Below the pieces are notes generated by a model that saw nothing but the letters and a program-made list of their open reading frames with translations, did not search any database and was not told the origin of the DNA. From an uncultured Oscillospiraceae bacterium (lineage in GTDB: Bacteria > Bacillota > Clostridia > Oscillospirales > Acutalibacteraceae), in the NCBI GenBank assembly GCA_900540865.1, contig UQHH01000003.1, positions 27,082-91,081 of the forward strand: a DNA stretch of 64,000 bases. Direction: 5' to 3'. A program made the translations under genes and the position numbers. Below, one piece after another: positions 41,294 through 48,579 of the stretch; positions within the stretch are counted from its first letter, which is position 1; each line of letters starts with the position of its first letter.

Positions 41294-42616
41294 TTATTTG
41301 TCGCCGCGTTCCCTTATGACAAAGCGCACAGGCGTACCCTGCAGCTCAAAGGTTTCCCGGATACGGTTTTCCAGATACCGCTGGTAGGAAAAATGGAACA
41401 GCTCGGCGGAATTGACAAAGCAAACGAACGTAGGCGGCTTTGTGGAAGCCTGCGTCATATAAAAAATCTTCAGGCGCTTACCCTTATCGGACGGCGGCTG
41501 CACCCTGGCGGTCGCCTGCGCGAGCAGGTCGTTTAAAAGCCCGGTTTTGATGCGCATGGCGTTCGAGTTTGCCGTGTGCTTAATCATCTCAAAAAGCCGG
41601 TCGAGACGCTGCCCTGTTTTTGCCGAAATAAAGACCATCGGCGCGTAGGACATAAACGAAAAATCGGTTTCGAGCTTTTTACGGTACTCGTTCATCGTTT
41701 TATCGTTCTTTTCTATCGCGTCCCATTTGTTGACAGCGATAATGCATGCCTTGCCCGCTTCATGCGCAAGGCCGGCGATTTTGGAATCCTGGTCTGTAAA
41801 CCCATCGACCGCATTTATCATTATAACACAAACGTCGCTGCGGTCAATCGCCATTTTCGCGCGAATAACGCTGTATTTTTCAATCGTGTCGTCCACCTTG
41901 TTTTTGCGCCTGAGTCCCGCTGTATCGGTCAGGATAAAACGGCCGTACTGGTTTTCAACCTCCGTATCGATAGAATCTCTCGTCGTGCCCGCAATATCAG
42001 ATACAATGCAGCGGTTCTCCCCCACTATCTTGTTGACCAAGGAGGATTTTCCTACATTCGGCCTTCCGATGACGGCAACACTGATGATTTCGCCGTCCTC
42101 TTCCTCGCCTGTCTGCTCCGGCAGATGGGAAAACACCTCTTCGAGCAAATCGCCCGTTCCATGCCCGTGAACGGAGGACACCTGAATCGGGTCACCGAGG
42201 CCGAGGTTGTAAAACTCGTAAAAATCGGCGTCCGGCTCGCCCACCCTGTCACATTTGTTGACACAGAGCACGACCGGCCTGCCGCTCTTTTGCAGCATGG
42301 ACGCGACCTCCATATCGGTCGCGACAAGTCCCGACCTCACGTCGGTAACTAGAATGATAACGTCGGCGGCATCTATGGCAAGCTGTGCCTGAAGGCGCAT
42401 TTGGGACAGGATGATGTCGTCCGAGTACGGCTCAATGCCGCCGGTGTCGACAAGCGTCGCCGTGCGGTTCTGCCACTCGACCTCTCCGAAAATCCTGTCG
42501 CGCGTTACGCCGGGCGTATCGTCCACAATAGAAATACGCCTGCCTGTCAGCTTATTGAACAGGGTGGATTTGCCCACATTCGGCCTGCCTACAATCGCAA
42601 TTACCGGTCTTGCCAC
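41294..42616 (-). CDS. der: Ribosome biogenesis GTPase Der
   Basis: Double-GTPase needed for 50S assembly. 440 residues. First G domain: GRPNVGKSTLFNKLTG near 7-22, DTPGVTRDR and NKCD. Second: GRPNVGKSSLVNK, DTAGLRRK and NKWD. A KH-like C-terminal domain follows, ending in GTPVRFVIRERGDK. It lies 3 nt after the DUF512 gene, so both are in one transcript with plsY. Confidence 0.97.
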   Translation of the reverse strand: MARPVIAIVGRPNVGKSTLFNKLTGRRISIVDDTPGVTRDRIFGEVEWQNRTATLVDTGGIEPYSDDIILSQMRLQAQLAIDAADVIILVTDVRSGLVATDMEVASMLQKSGRPVVLCVNKCDRVGEPDADFYEFYNLGLGDPIQVSSVHGHGTGDLLEEVFSHLPEQTGEEEDGEIISVAVIGRPNVGKSSLVNKIVGENRCIVSDIAGTTRDSIDTEVENQYGRFILTDTAGLRRKNKVDDTIEKYSVIRAKMAIDRSDVCVIMINAVDGFTDQDSKIAGLAHEAGKACIIAVNKWDAIEKNDKTMNEYRKKLETDFSFMSYAPMVFISAKTGQRLDRLFEMIKHTANSNAMRIKTGLLNDLLAQATARVQPPSDKGKRLKIFYMTQASTKPPTFVCFVNSAELFHFSYQRYLENRIRETFELQGTPVRFVIRERGDK

Positions 42617-42619
42617 AGG

Positions 42620-43939
42620 TCATTCCTCCTTTTGTCTTCCTAAAATCGCATGAAACAGGGCTTCCCCGTCGTTTGGTACCGGGGTCAATTTAATGCGGAG
42701 CGCTTGCTCAACATCCCGTGTGGAAACGTCGTCGAGGAAAATATCTCCCTCGCGCCTGAGCATAACGCTTGGTATCAGCAGCTCGCCGCCCAAATCCCTG
42801 CCTTTGAGCTGGGCAATCAGGTCGCCGCCCGTTACAAGCCCGCTTACGTTTACTCCGCCGCCGAAAAAGTCGTTGCGGATACCCACGACATTTATGGCGA
42901 CGCCGGGGTATTTTTCCTTCATTTGCAAGAGCAAATCGCGTAAAAAGGGCGCGGCGGAGGTTCCGCTTGCAATCGTAACCTTACGTTTGAGCGTTTTGTC
43001 GCCCTGCTCAAACGTAAGTACGCTCTCCAGCTCGTCCTTCATCAGCGCGAGCAGCCCCACGCCGTTTTCAAGCTGTCCGAAATCCTCGTAAAACTCCGCC
43101 GGCGGTATCTCTCTGCCCGCTTTTAAGTAAAATTCGTCGGCGGCATATACGATGCGGCAGCCGTGTTCCTTCACGCACCTGCCGCCAAACCGTTCAATCA
43201 GGTCAAGCGTTTGCGCCGCCGTTTCCCTGGTATAGGGAATTAGCGGGTACAGCCCCTCGCGGTAGCGCGTAAGCCCCACGGGGACGACCGCGACGCACTC
43301 GACAGATGGATACAGTTCCTCCAAATCCGTAAGGCTGCGCAAAAGCTCTTCCCCGTCGTTTACGCCGGGGCAGGACACAATCTGGCAGTTGAGCTTGATG
43401 CCCGCCTTTGCAAATCGCTTCATAATGGACAGCGCGCTGCCTGCAAAGCGGTTTTTCATCATCTTTACACGCAATTCCGGATTCGTGGTATGGACCGATA
43501 CATTGATTGGGCTAATGTGCATCTTTATAATGCGCTCGATTTCATGCTCGCTTAAATTCGTAAGCGTAATGTAATTGCCGAACAGGAAGGAAAGGCGGGA
43601 GTCGTCGTCTTTGAAATAAAGAGACTTGCGCATCCCCTTCGGCAGCTGGTCTACAAAGCAGAAAACACACTGGTTTTTGCAGGAATGCTGCTTGTCCATA
43701 AGATATGTTTCAAAGGTGAGGCCAATTTCCTCATATTCGCGTTTTTTAATCGGAACAGCGCGCGTTTTACCGTCTGTTCCCCGCAGCGTTAGCATAAGCT
43801 CCCGGTTCGTCTGGTAAAAACGGTAATCGAGCACGTCCATAATTTCGTTCCCGTCGATGGACAGCAGGATTTCGCCCGGCAGGACGCCCTGCCGCGCCGC
43901 CGCGCTGCCTTTCGTAACCGATTGTATGATAACCGCCAA
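42620..43939 (-). CDS. DUF512 protein with PDZ and radical-SAM-like Cys motif
   Basis: About 439 residues. N-terminal PDZ-like domain (GSAAARQGVLPGEILLSIDG near 11-30), then a Cys cluster CKNQCVFCFVDQLPKGMR (C-x3-C-x2-C) of the radical SAM type, then the DUF512 C-terminal half with FGGGVNVSGLVTGGDL. Function unknown; conserved beside der in clostridia. The longest frame starts at GTG 43948 within the ribosome site; TTG 43939 has TGAGGTG about 8 nt upstream and gives the family start MAVIIQSV. Confidence 0.88.
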   Translation of the reverse strand: MAVIIQSVTKGSAAARQGVLPGEILLSIDGNEIMDVLDYRFYQTNRELMLTLRGTDGKTRAVPIKKREYEEIGLTFETYLMDKQHSCKNQCVFCFVDQLPKGMRKSLYFKDDDSRLSFLFGNYITLTNLSEHEIERIIKMHISPINVSVHTTNPELRVKMMKNRFAGSALSIMKRFAKAGIKLNCQIVSCPGVNDGEELLRSLTDLEELYPSVECVAVVPVGLTRYREGLYPLIPYTRETAAQTLDLIERFGGRCVKEHGCRIVYAADEFYLKAGREIPPAEFYEDFGQLENGVGLLALMKDELESVLTFEQGDKTLKRKVTIASGTSAAPFLRDLLLQMKEKYPGVAINVVGIRNDFFGGGVNVSGLVTGGDLIAQLKGRDLGGELLIPSVMLRREGDIFLDDVSTRDVEQALRIKLTPVPNDGEALFHAILGRQKEE

Positions 43940-43955
43940 CCTGACCACCTCAGCC

Positions 43956-43990
43956 GAAAAAAAATAGAGAAGGATCAGCTCCTCCTCTAT
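43956..43990 (-). terminator. Terminator after rpmF
   Basis: ATAGAGAAGGA (43964-43974) / TCCTCCTCTAT (43980-43990) with one G-T pair. A run of eight T follows on the minus strand. It ends only about 17 nt before the DUF512 start codon. Confidence 0.9.
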
Positions 43991-44011
43991 CTTCGGGAAA
44001 ATTCAAAGAAA

Positions 44012-44194
44012 TTATGCTTCCTTTTTGATAACTTCCCTGCCGTTGTAGAAACCGCAGCTTGAGCAGACTCTGTGAGCCGTCTTATACTCGCCGCAGTTAG
44101 GGCACTTCATCAGCGCGGGAGCTGAAATCTTCCAAACATTGGAACGTCTTTTATTCTGTCTTGCGCTTGAGGTTTTCCTCTTCGGTACTGCCAT
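44012..44194 (-). CDS. rpmF: 50S ribosomal protein L32
   Basis: 60-residue zinc-ribbon type L32. The start [18 protein letters not shown] is canonical, and the four zinc cysteines are in CPNCGEYK and [12 protein letters not shown] 44194 follows GGAGGTG by about 8 nt; the longer upstream frame lacks support. It follows the DUF177 gene, the usual bacterial pair. Confidence 0.98.
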   Translation of the reverse strand: MAVPKRKTSSARQNKRRSNVWKISAPALMKCPNCGEYKTAHRVCSSCGFYNGREVIKKEA

Positions 44195-44242
44195 GACCGG
44201 CACCTCCTTGTACAATACTATGGGGAATACATGGAACGTATT

Positions 44243-44737
44243 CTAATTCATCAAGTCCTTGAGCGCCTCTAGTCGAGGGTCAATCTTGTGTTTGCCGCAA
44301 TCGCACGCCGTTTTGTTGAGGTCCGCCCCGCAGTCCGGGCACAGCCCCTTGCAATCGGGCTTGCACAGATGCTTCGACGGAAGTTCCAGCAAAATATCGG
44401 CTGTCGCTAGCTCGTCCAGGTCGAGCTTGTAATCGGGCGTTTCAACATAATCGTCGCTGTTGCTGCCGCTTAGGGAAACGACAAGCGTATGCTCAAACTG
44501 GAAAGACATATCGCGTGCCGTATCGGCCGCACAGCGGTCACAGGGCCTCAGGTATTCAAAATCCGCGCATATGCGCAGCCTGACAATCCCCGCTCTGTTT
44601 TGCGCCTGTGCCTTGAGCTTTACAGGCTCGGGCACGGGACTGGTTCCGTCCAACGTTATTTTGCTCAAGTCGAGCGTGCCGTCAACTTCCTTTTTTGCGC
44701 CTTCTGTTAGAAAGACCTCTTTTAAATCAAGAAGCAT
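44243..44737 (-). CDS. DUF177 (YceD-like) protein
   Basis: 164 residues, usual partner of rpmF; homologues take part in large-subunit rRNA accumulation. CDRCAADT and the C-terminal CKPDCKGLCPDCGADLNKTAC form a cysteine-rich, probably zinc-binding region, typical of the family. ATG 44737 (MLLDLKEVF) follows GAGGTG by about 6 nt; the frame extends upstream to 44764 without a site. Confidence 0.92.
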   Translation of the reverse strand: MLLDLKEVFLTEGAKKEVDGTLDLSKITLDGTSPVPEPVKLKAQAQNRAGIVRLRICADFEYLRPCDRCAADTARDMSFQFEHTLVVSLSGSNSDDYVETPDYKLDLDELATADILLELPSKHLCKPDCKGLCPDCGADLNKTACDCGKHKIDPRLEALKDLMN

Positions 44738-44854
44738 GTCGCACCTCTTTTTTAAGCAGAACAAAATTGCGGTATCCTAAAACACTGGTTAATATTATAT
44801 CGTCGCAAGTTTTGTTTGTCAATAGAAATCCTGCTGTTTTTCAGATAAAACGGC

Positions 44855-44895
44855 AAAAACGCGGGAGATACGGGCAATAACGCCCGCCCTCCCGC
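44855..44895 (-). terminator. Terminator after CotH-dockerin gene
   Basis: GCGGGAG (44861-44867) / CTCCCGC (44889-44895) with inner GGGC/GCCC pairing. The minus strand reads GTTTTTG. Confidence 0.85.
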
Positions 44896-44914
44896 ATGAT
44901 AGGCATATTTTTTA

Positions 44915-47416
44915 TTACGCCGCGTCCGGAAGCTGCGCAATCATGCCCGCAAAGAGCTTCTGAAGAATCAGCGCGTCCTGCACCGTAACAAAGCCGTCAA
45001 GGTCCGCGTCGGCGTTTTTGAGTGCCGTACCCGTTAGCAAATGGTATTTCGCCAGATGCTTCTGTATGGCGAGGACGTCCTGGAGATTGAGTAATCCGTC
45101 CGGATTGGCATCGCCCTGCTTATACTGCGGCTCTCCGCTGTAGGACTTCCACGCGCCGCTGTAGCAGTATGCTTCCTTCTGGTTGTCATAATGCTTGGTT
45201 TCTGTATCAGGGACAAAAAGGTTGCTTCCGTCCTGCGCCATCAGGTCGACCGTCTGCTCCTTTCCCACCCGTTCCGGAAGGTTGTTGTTAAAAATAACAT
45301 AGCTGACGTCCGCCGGGAAGGTAAGGCTGTACATCCCGTTACCCTCGTCCTTCATCAGTTTACCCGGCCATGAGCAGGAGGTCTTGCTGTTCCACCAGAA
45401 GGCGTACACCTCTTCCCACTTCGTCTCTGCGTTATCAAAATAAAGCTTTACGCCCGCGATTTCCTTCATCGCGGTAACCGCGGCGGTTTTCGCGCCGATG
45501 ACCGCGGCGGCGGTTTTCGCGTTTTCAATATTTGCAAGGCCGTCGTCCTTAGCCTTTACAATTTTTTCCCAATCGGAGGCGCTGTAGTCTGTGCTGTTAT
45601 ACGTTTCAAAAAACGCGATAAGCTCCCGCTTTGTCTGGGCCTTCAGGTCGTCAATGCTCGCAAACGCGCTGTCCAGGAAATAATAGCGGCCTTCCGTCCA
45701 GTTTATCATGTATGCAATCTGCTTGTCGTGCGTTTCGCCAGCCGCGGGAACGAGCAGGTTGTCGGTGAGGTCCCAGCGGATATAGTTCATGACGGAGGCA
45801 TCCTGTGTAAGCGCTTTGTACGTTTCAAAGCTCTTGAGCCTTCCTGTCCCTTCTGCTTTGCCGAAGGCTATATTGAACGCAGGGACGAATTCCTCACGCC
45901 ATATTTTTGCCGCGAGCTCGTTAAAATCGTCGTGACTGCAAAGCGCGCCGAAAACCGTATATGTGTCGCGCGTGTTGCTCAGCTTTGAAATACTCGCGAA
46001 GAACTTCGTATAATCGGTCATTTTTACGCCGTCTTTTGAATTGAGCAGGTTGCCAAACGCGATGTCGAAATCCCACGCCGGGGAAATATGCAGCTTGCCG
46101 TCGCCCTTTGCGTCCGATTCCTTATAAAGGAACGTGCTCGAAATGCCGCAGTCCATGTTCATGGAAAGCTCCTGGATTAGGTACATTTTCGCCGCGTCCT
46201 GCGCGTCGATGTAGTCCGTATAGTGCTTACCCTTGGAGTTGTAGCCCGTGCTGGAATAAAGCGCGTCCTCCATATCCTGCATGAAGTCGGCAATATAGTT
46301 GATTTGCGCCTTTGATGCGTATTCCGGCGCGCGTAAATCGACGTTCTGGTTACGCGAGGTCACAAAACCGGAGGCCTCCGCCACGCCGTACACATATTCC
46401 ACAAGGTAGCCGCCCGTGATGTCGTCCGGGTCATTTGGAATGTTATAGCCGCGCCTGCTGTTCGCGCGGCCGAACGTACCCACGTTATATTGGCTGTAGG
46501 TGCTCAAATCGACGGAATCGACGCCCGTCGCCGCCAGTACGGCATCCTCTGTTTTTCCCTGTAAGTCCTCTATTTTTACGAGGTTATCTGAGCCGACGTC
46601 GACCTTTTCAGAAAGCTGGTACGTACCTAAATATTCTCCGTTGGCATACAGGTCGAGAAAGCGCGATTCCGGCGCAAACGGCAGTCCGACCTCGTCGGCC
46701 ATATCGTAGGTAAAGCGGTTGCGAATCATGGAATGCTCCTGTCCGTTTGCGAGCAGACACCACTTTTTGCTCTTTGCCATACCCATCAACGCCGTTTTCT
46801 TCGCAAGCTTTATGTTATACGGCTTCTTTTCAATGTTGTTCCAGGTCGTATTGCCCCTGCCCTTAATCTGGTCGAGAACGCCGTCGTAGCTGACACTGCC
46901 GTCCGTATCGATTAACAGCAGGCTGCCGGATTCCCTGTTTTCCTTGTTCGCGTGGATATAGTCCATACTGCCGCTCTCGGTAGTCAAAAACATCGAGCCG
47001 ATGCGCGAGGACTGCAAAACCCTTACGTCGTACTGCTTGCCGTCGGCACGCAGGGTATAGCTGCCGCCGTTTTCAAACAGGCTGTATGCCTTGCCGCTTT
47101 CAAGCGTTGTCGAGCCGATTTGCACGCTGTTAAAATTATGATAAATTGTAATACTGCTTAAATCGGCGGAGGTCGGAAGCAGGAAATAATAAATACCGTC
47201 CCCGTCAAGATACCATTTGACCGCGTCGATGCTGGAGGTTCCGTCCGCCGGACACGCGTCCATCCAAACGGCCTTGTCCGCGCTGTTTTGGATATAAGAG
47301 GGCAGCTCCGTACCCTGTGTGCTGGCGGCGAAAGCCACTGTTATGCCGCCAAGCGTAAGAAGCAGGGAGAGCAGCAGCGCAAGCGCGATGTTTCCCCCGC
47401 GTACCATATGTTTCAT
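44915..47416 (-). CDS. Secreted CotH-kinase-like protein with CBM26-like module and dockerin
   Basis: 833 residues: signal peptide 1-31; N-terminal region 32-150; CotH kinase-like domain about 175-560 with IKGRGNTTWNNIEKKPYNIKL, SKKWCLLANGQEHSMIRN, NGEYLGTYQLSEKV and the metal block SPAWDFDIAFGN; helical spacer about 600-650; CBM26-like starch-binding module about 655-764 (VKLYFDN, WEEVYAFWWN, SWPG, VIFNNN); type I dockerin 765-826. CotH kinases phosphorylate secreted proteins in spore coats. Here the dockerin and starch module place it in the starch-degrading complex instead. In the QEHS position Glu replaces a usual Asp. It has its own weak extended -10 promoter. Confidence 0.92.
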   Translation of the reverse strand: MKHMVRGGNIALALLLSLLLTLGGITVAFAASTQGTELPSYIQNSADKAVWMDACPADGTSSIDAVKWYLDGDGIYYFLLPTSADLSSITIYHNFNSVQIGSTTLESGKAYSLFENGGSYTLRADGKQYDVRVLQSSRIGSMFLTTESGSMDYIHANKENRESGSLLLIDTDGSVSYDGVLDQIKGRGNTTWNNIEKKPYNIKLAKKTALMGMAKSKKWCLLANGQEHSMIRNRFTYDMADEVGLPFAPESRFLDLYANGEYLGTYQLSEKVDVGSDNLVKIEDLQGKTEDAVLAATGVDSVDLSTYSQYNVGTFGRANSRRGYNIPNDPDDITGGYLVEYVYGVAEASGFVTSRNQNVDLRAPEYASKAQINYIADFMQDMEDALYSSTGYNSKGKHYTDYIDAQDAAKMYLIQELSMNMDCGISSTFLYKESDAKGDGKLHISPAWDFDIAFGNLLNSKDGVKMTDYTKFFASISKLSNTRDTYTVFGALCSHDDFNELAAKIWREEFVPAFNIAFGKAEGTGRLKSFETYKALTQDASVMNYIRWDLTDNLLVPAAGETHDKQIAYMINWTEGRYYFLDSAFASIDDLKAQTKRELIAFFETYNSTDYSASDWEKIVKAKDDGLANIENAKTAAAVIGAKTAAVTAMKEIAGVKLYFDNAETKWEEVYAFWWNSKTSCSWPGKLMKDEGNGMYSLTFPADVSYVIFNNNLPERVGKEQTVDLMAQDGSNLFVPDTETKHYDNQKEAYCYSGAWKSYSGEPQYKQGDANPDGLLNLQDVLAIQKHLAKYHLLTGTALKNADADLDGFVTVQDALILQKLFAGMIAQLPDAA

Positions 47417-47463
47417 TTGTTTTCCATCCTTTCCTATGTAAGAGGGTGTGTTTCTTGCTTATT

Positions 47464-47472
47464 ATCATAACA
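47464..47472 (-). promoter_or_regulatory. Extended -10 promoter of the CotH-dockerin gene
   Basis: TGTTATGAT on the minus strand with no clear -35. The leader is about 45 nt and carries GGAAAGGATGG as ribosome site. Confidence 0.4.
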
Positions 47473-47555
47473 TATTCTGAATACATAAATCCATTGGGAG
47501 GATATGACAAATGGCAGCCGGAAAAGTAGTAACAATGACAACGGGACAGAAAACA

Positions 47556-47596
47556 AACAAAAACCTTCCGCCGTATAAAAGGGCGAAAGGCTTTTT
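47556..47596 (-). terminator. Terminator after AraC-type regulator
   Basis: CCTTCCGCC (47564-47572) / GGCGAAAGG (47582-47590) with one G-T pair. The minus strand reads TTTTTG. Confidence 0.8.
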
Positions 47597-47601
47597 CACG
47601 T

Positions 47602-48513
47602 TTAGATTTTTTTTACGGGAAACGCAAGGCGCGCGCCCGTCTCCATCTGTGCGCCGAAATTGAAGGACGGCGCGTTTTCAAAGTCGTAAGCGTACCCGAA
47701 GCGGCCCGGGTCATAGCCTTCATACGCGCGGTAAACCTGTTCGATTGCATTACAGAAATCCTCTTCCTTTTCATACGGCTCGCTCTCAAGGTAGAGAAGG
47801 GCTCCCGCCGGGAGCTCCGCCGTATGGTACCCCTGCGGGATTTCCCCTTTGTAGGACGCGGGAAGCTCTATTCCCGCAGCGGTACTCGAACAGCCTTCCG
47901 GTACCAGGGATTTCGGAAGCGTTACGATTGCCGCCGTGTCGAGCTTTTGCTCAAAGCTGTTGAGCAGCCCTTCCCACTCGCAGCTGATTTCTTCACAGTA
48001 GCTCATGTAATCCTCCGCCGATTTTGAGGGAAGAAAAACAAGCGTCCTTTTATCCCTAGAGACGATTGTCGCCGTGCAGACCGGTGTGCTTTTTTCGTTG
48101 TCCGTCATGCTAAATTCCTCATTTCGTAAAAAATATTGGTGGTCGGCGGGATATGCGATAAAGAGCGGGACGGGCGGTTTCTGCGTGCGGTAGCGGTAAG
48201 GCGCAACGCCGAACGCGCTGCGAAACGCCCTGGTAAAGCCCTCATGCGATTGGAACTGGTGCGACAGCGCAATATCGAGCACATTTTCGGAAGAGGTCCG
48301 AAGCTTATCCGCCGCGTCTGTCAGGCGCAGCAGGCGAATATATTCCGCGACCGGCTTTCCCGTCATGCGTACAAAAAGCCGCTTGCAGTGGCGCTCGCTG
48401 TAACCGAGCGCCGCGGCTACAGCGGAAATATTAAGCTCCTCTTCGTCAAGATGCGCTTTGATATAATCCTGCATTTTCCGAACGAGCAGCGCCTGTTCCA
48501 TATCTTTTTCCAT
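47602..48513 (-). CDS. AraC-family regulator with GyrI-like effector domain
   Basis: 303 residues. N-terminal AraC-type double helix-turn-helix about 10-110 (LNISAVAAALGYSERHCKRLF; FQSHEGFTRAFRSAFGVAPYRYR), joined to a C-terminal GyrI-like ligand-binding domain about 140-300. ATG 48513 is preferred over the GTG at 48522 because AAGAAGG gives proper spacing. Target genes unknown; the CotH gene downstream and the ATPase upstream are candidates only by position. Confidence 0.88.
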   Translation of the reverse strand: MEKDMEQALLVRKMQDYIKAHLDEEELNISAVAAALGYSERHCKRLFVRMTGKPVAEYIRLLRLTDAADKLRTSSENVLDIALSHQFQSHEGFTRAFRSAFGVAPYRYRTQKPPVPLFIAYPADHQYFLRNEEFSMTDNEKSTPVCTATIVSRDKRTLVFLPSKSAEDYMSYCEEISCEWEGLLNSFEQKLDTAAIVTLPKSLVPEGCSSTAAGIELPASYKGEIPQGYHTAELPAGALLYLESEPYEKEEDFCNAIEQVYRAYEGYDPGRFGYAYDFENAPSFNFGAQMETGARLAFPVKKI

Positions 48514-48579
48514 GCCGTTCACCTTCTTTATCTTATCAGAGTGAAAAAATTATTTCTTGACCGGTTGGGACATTTTATG

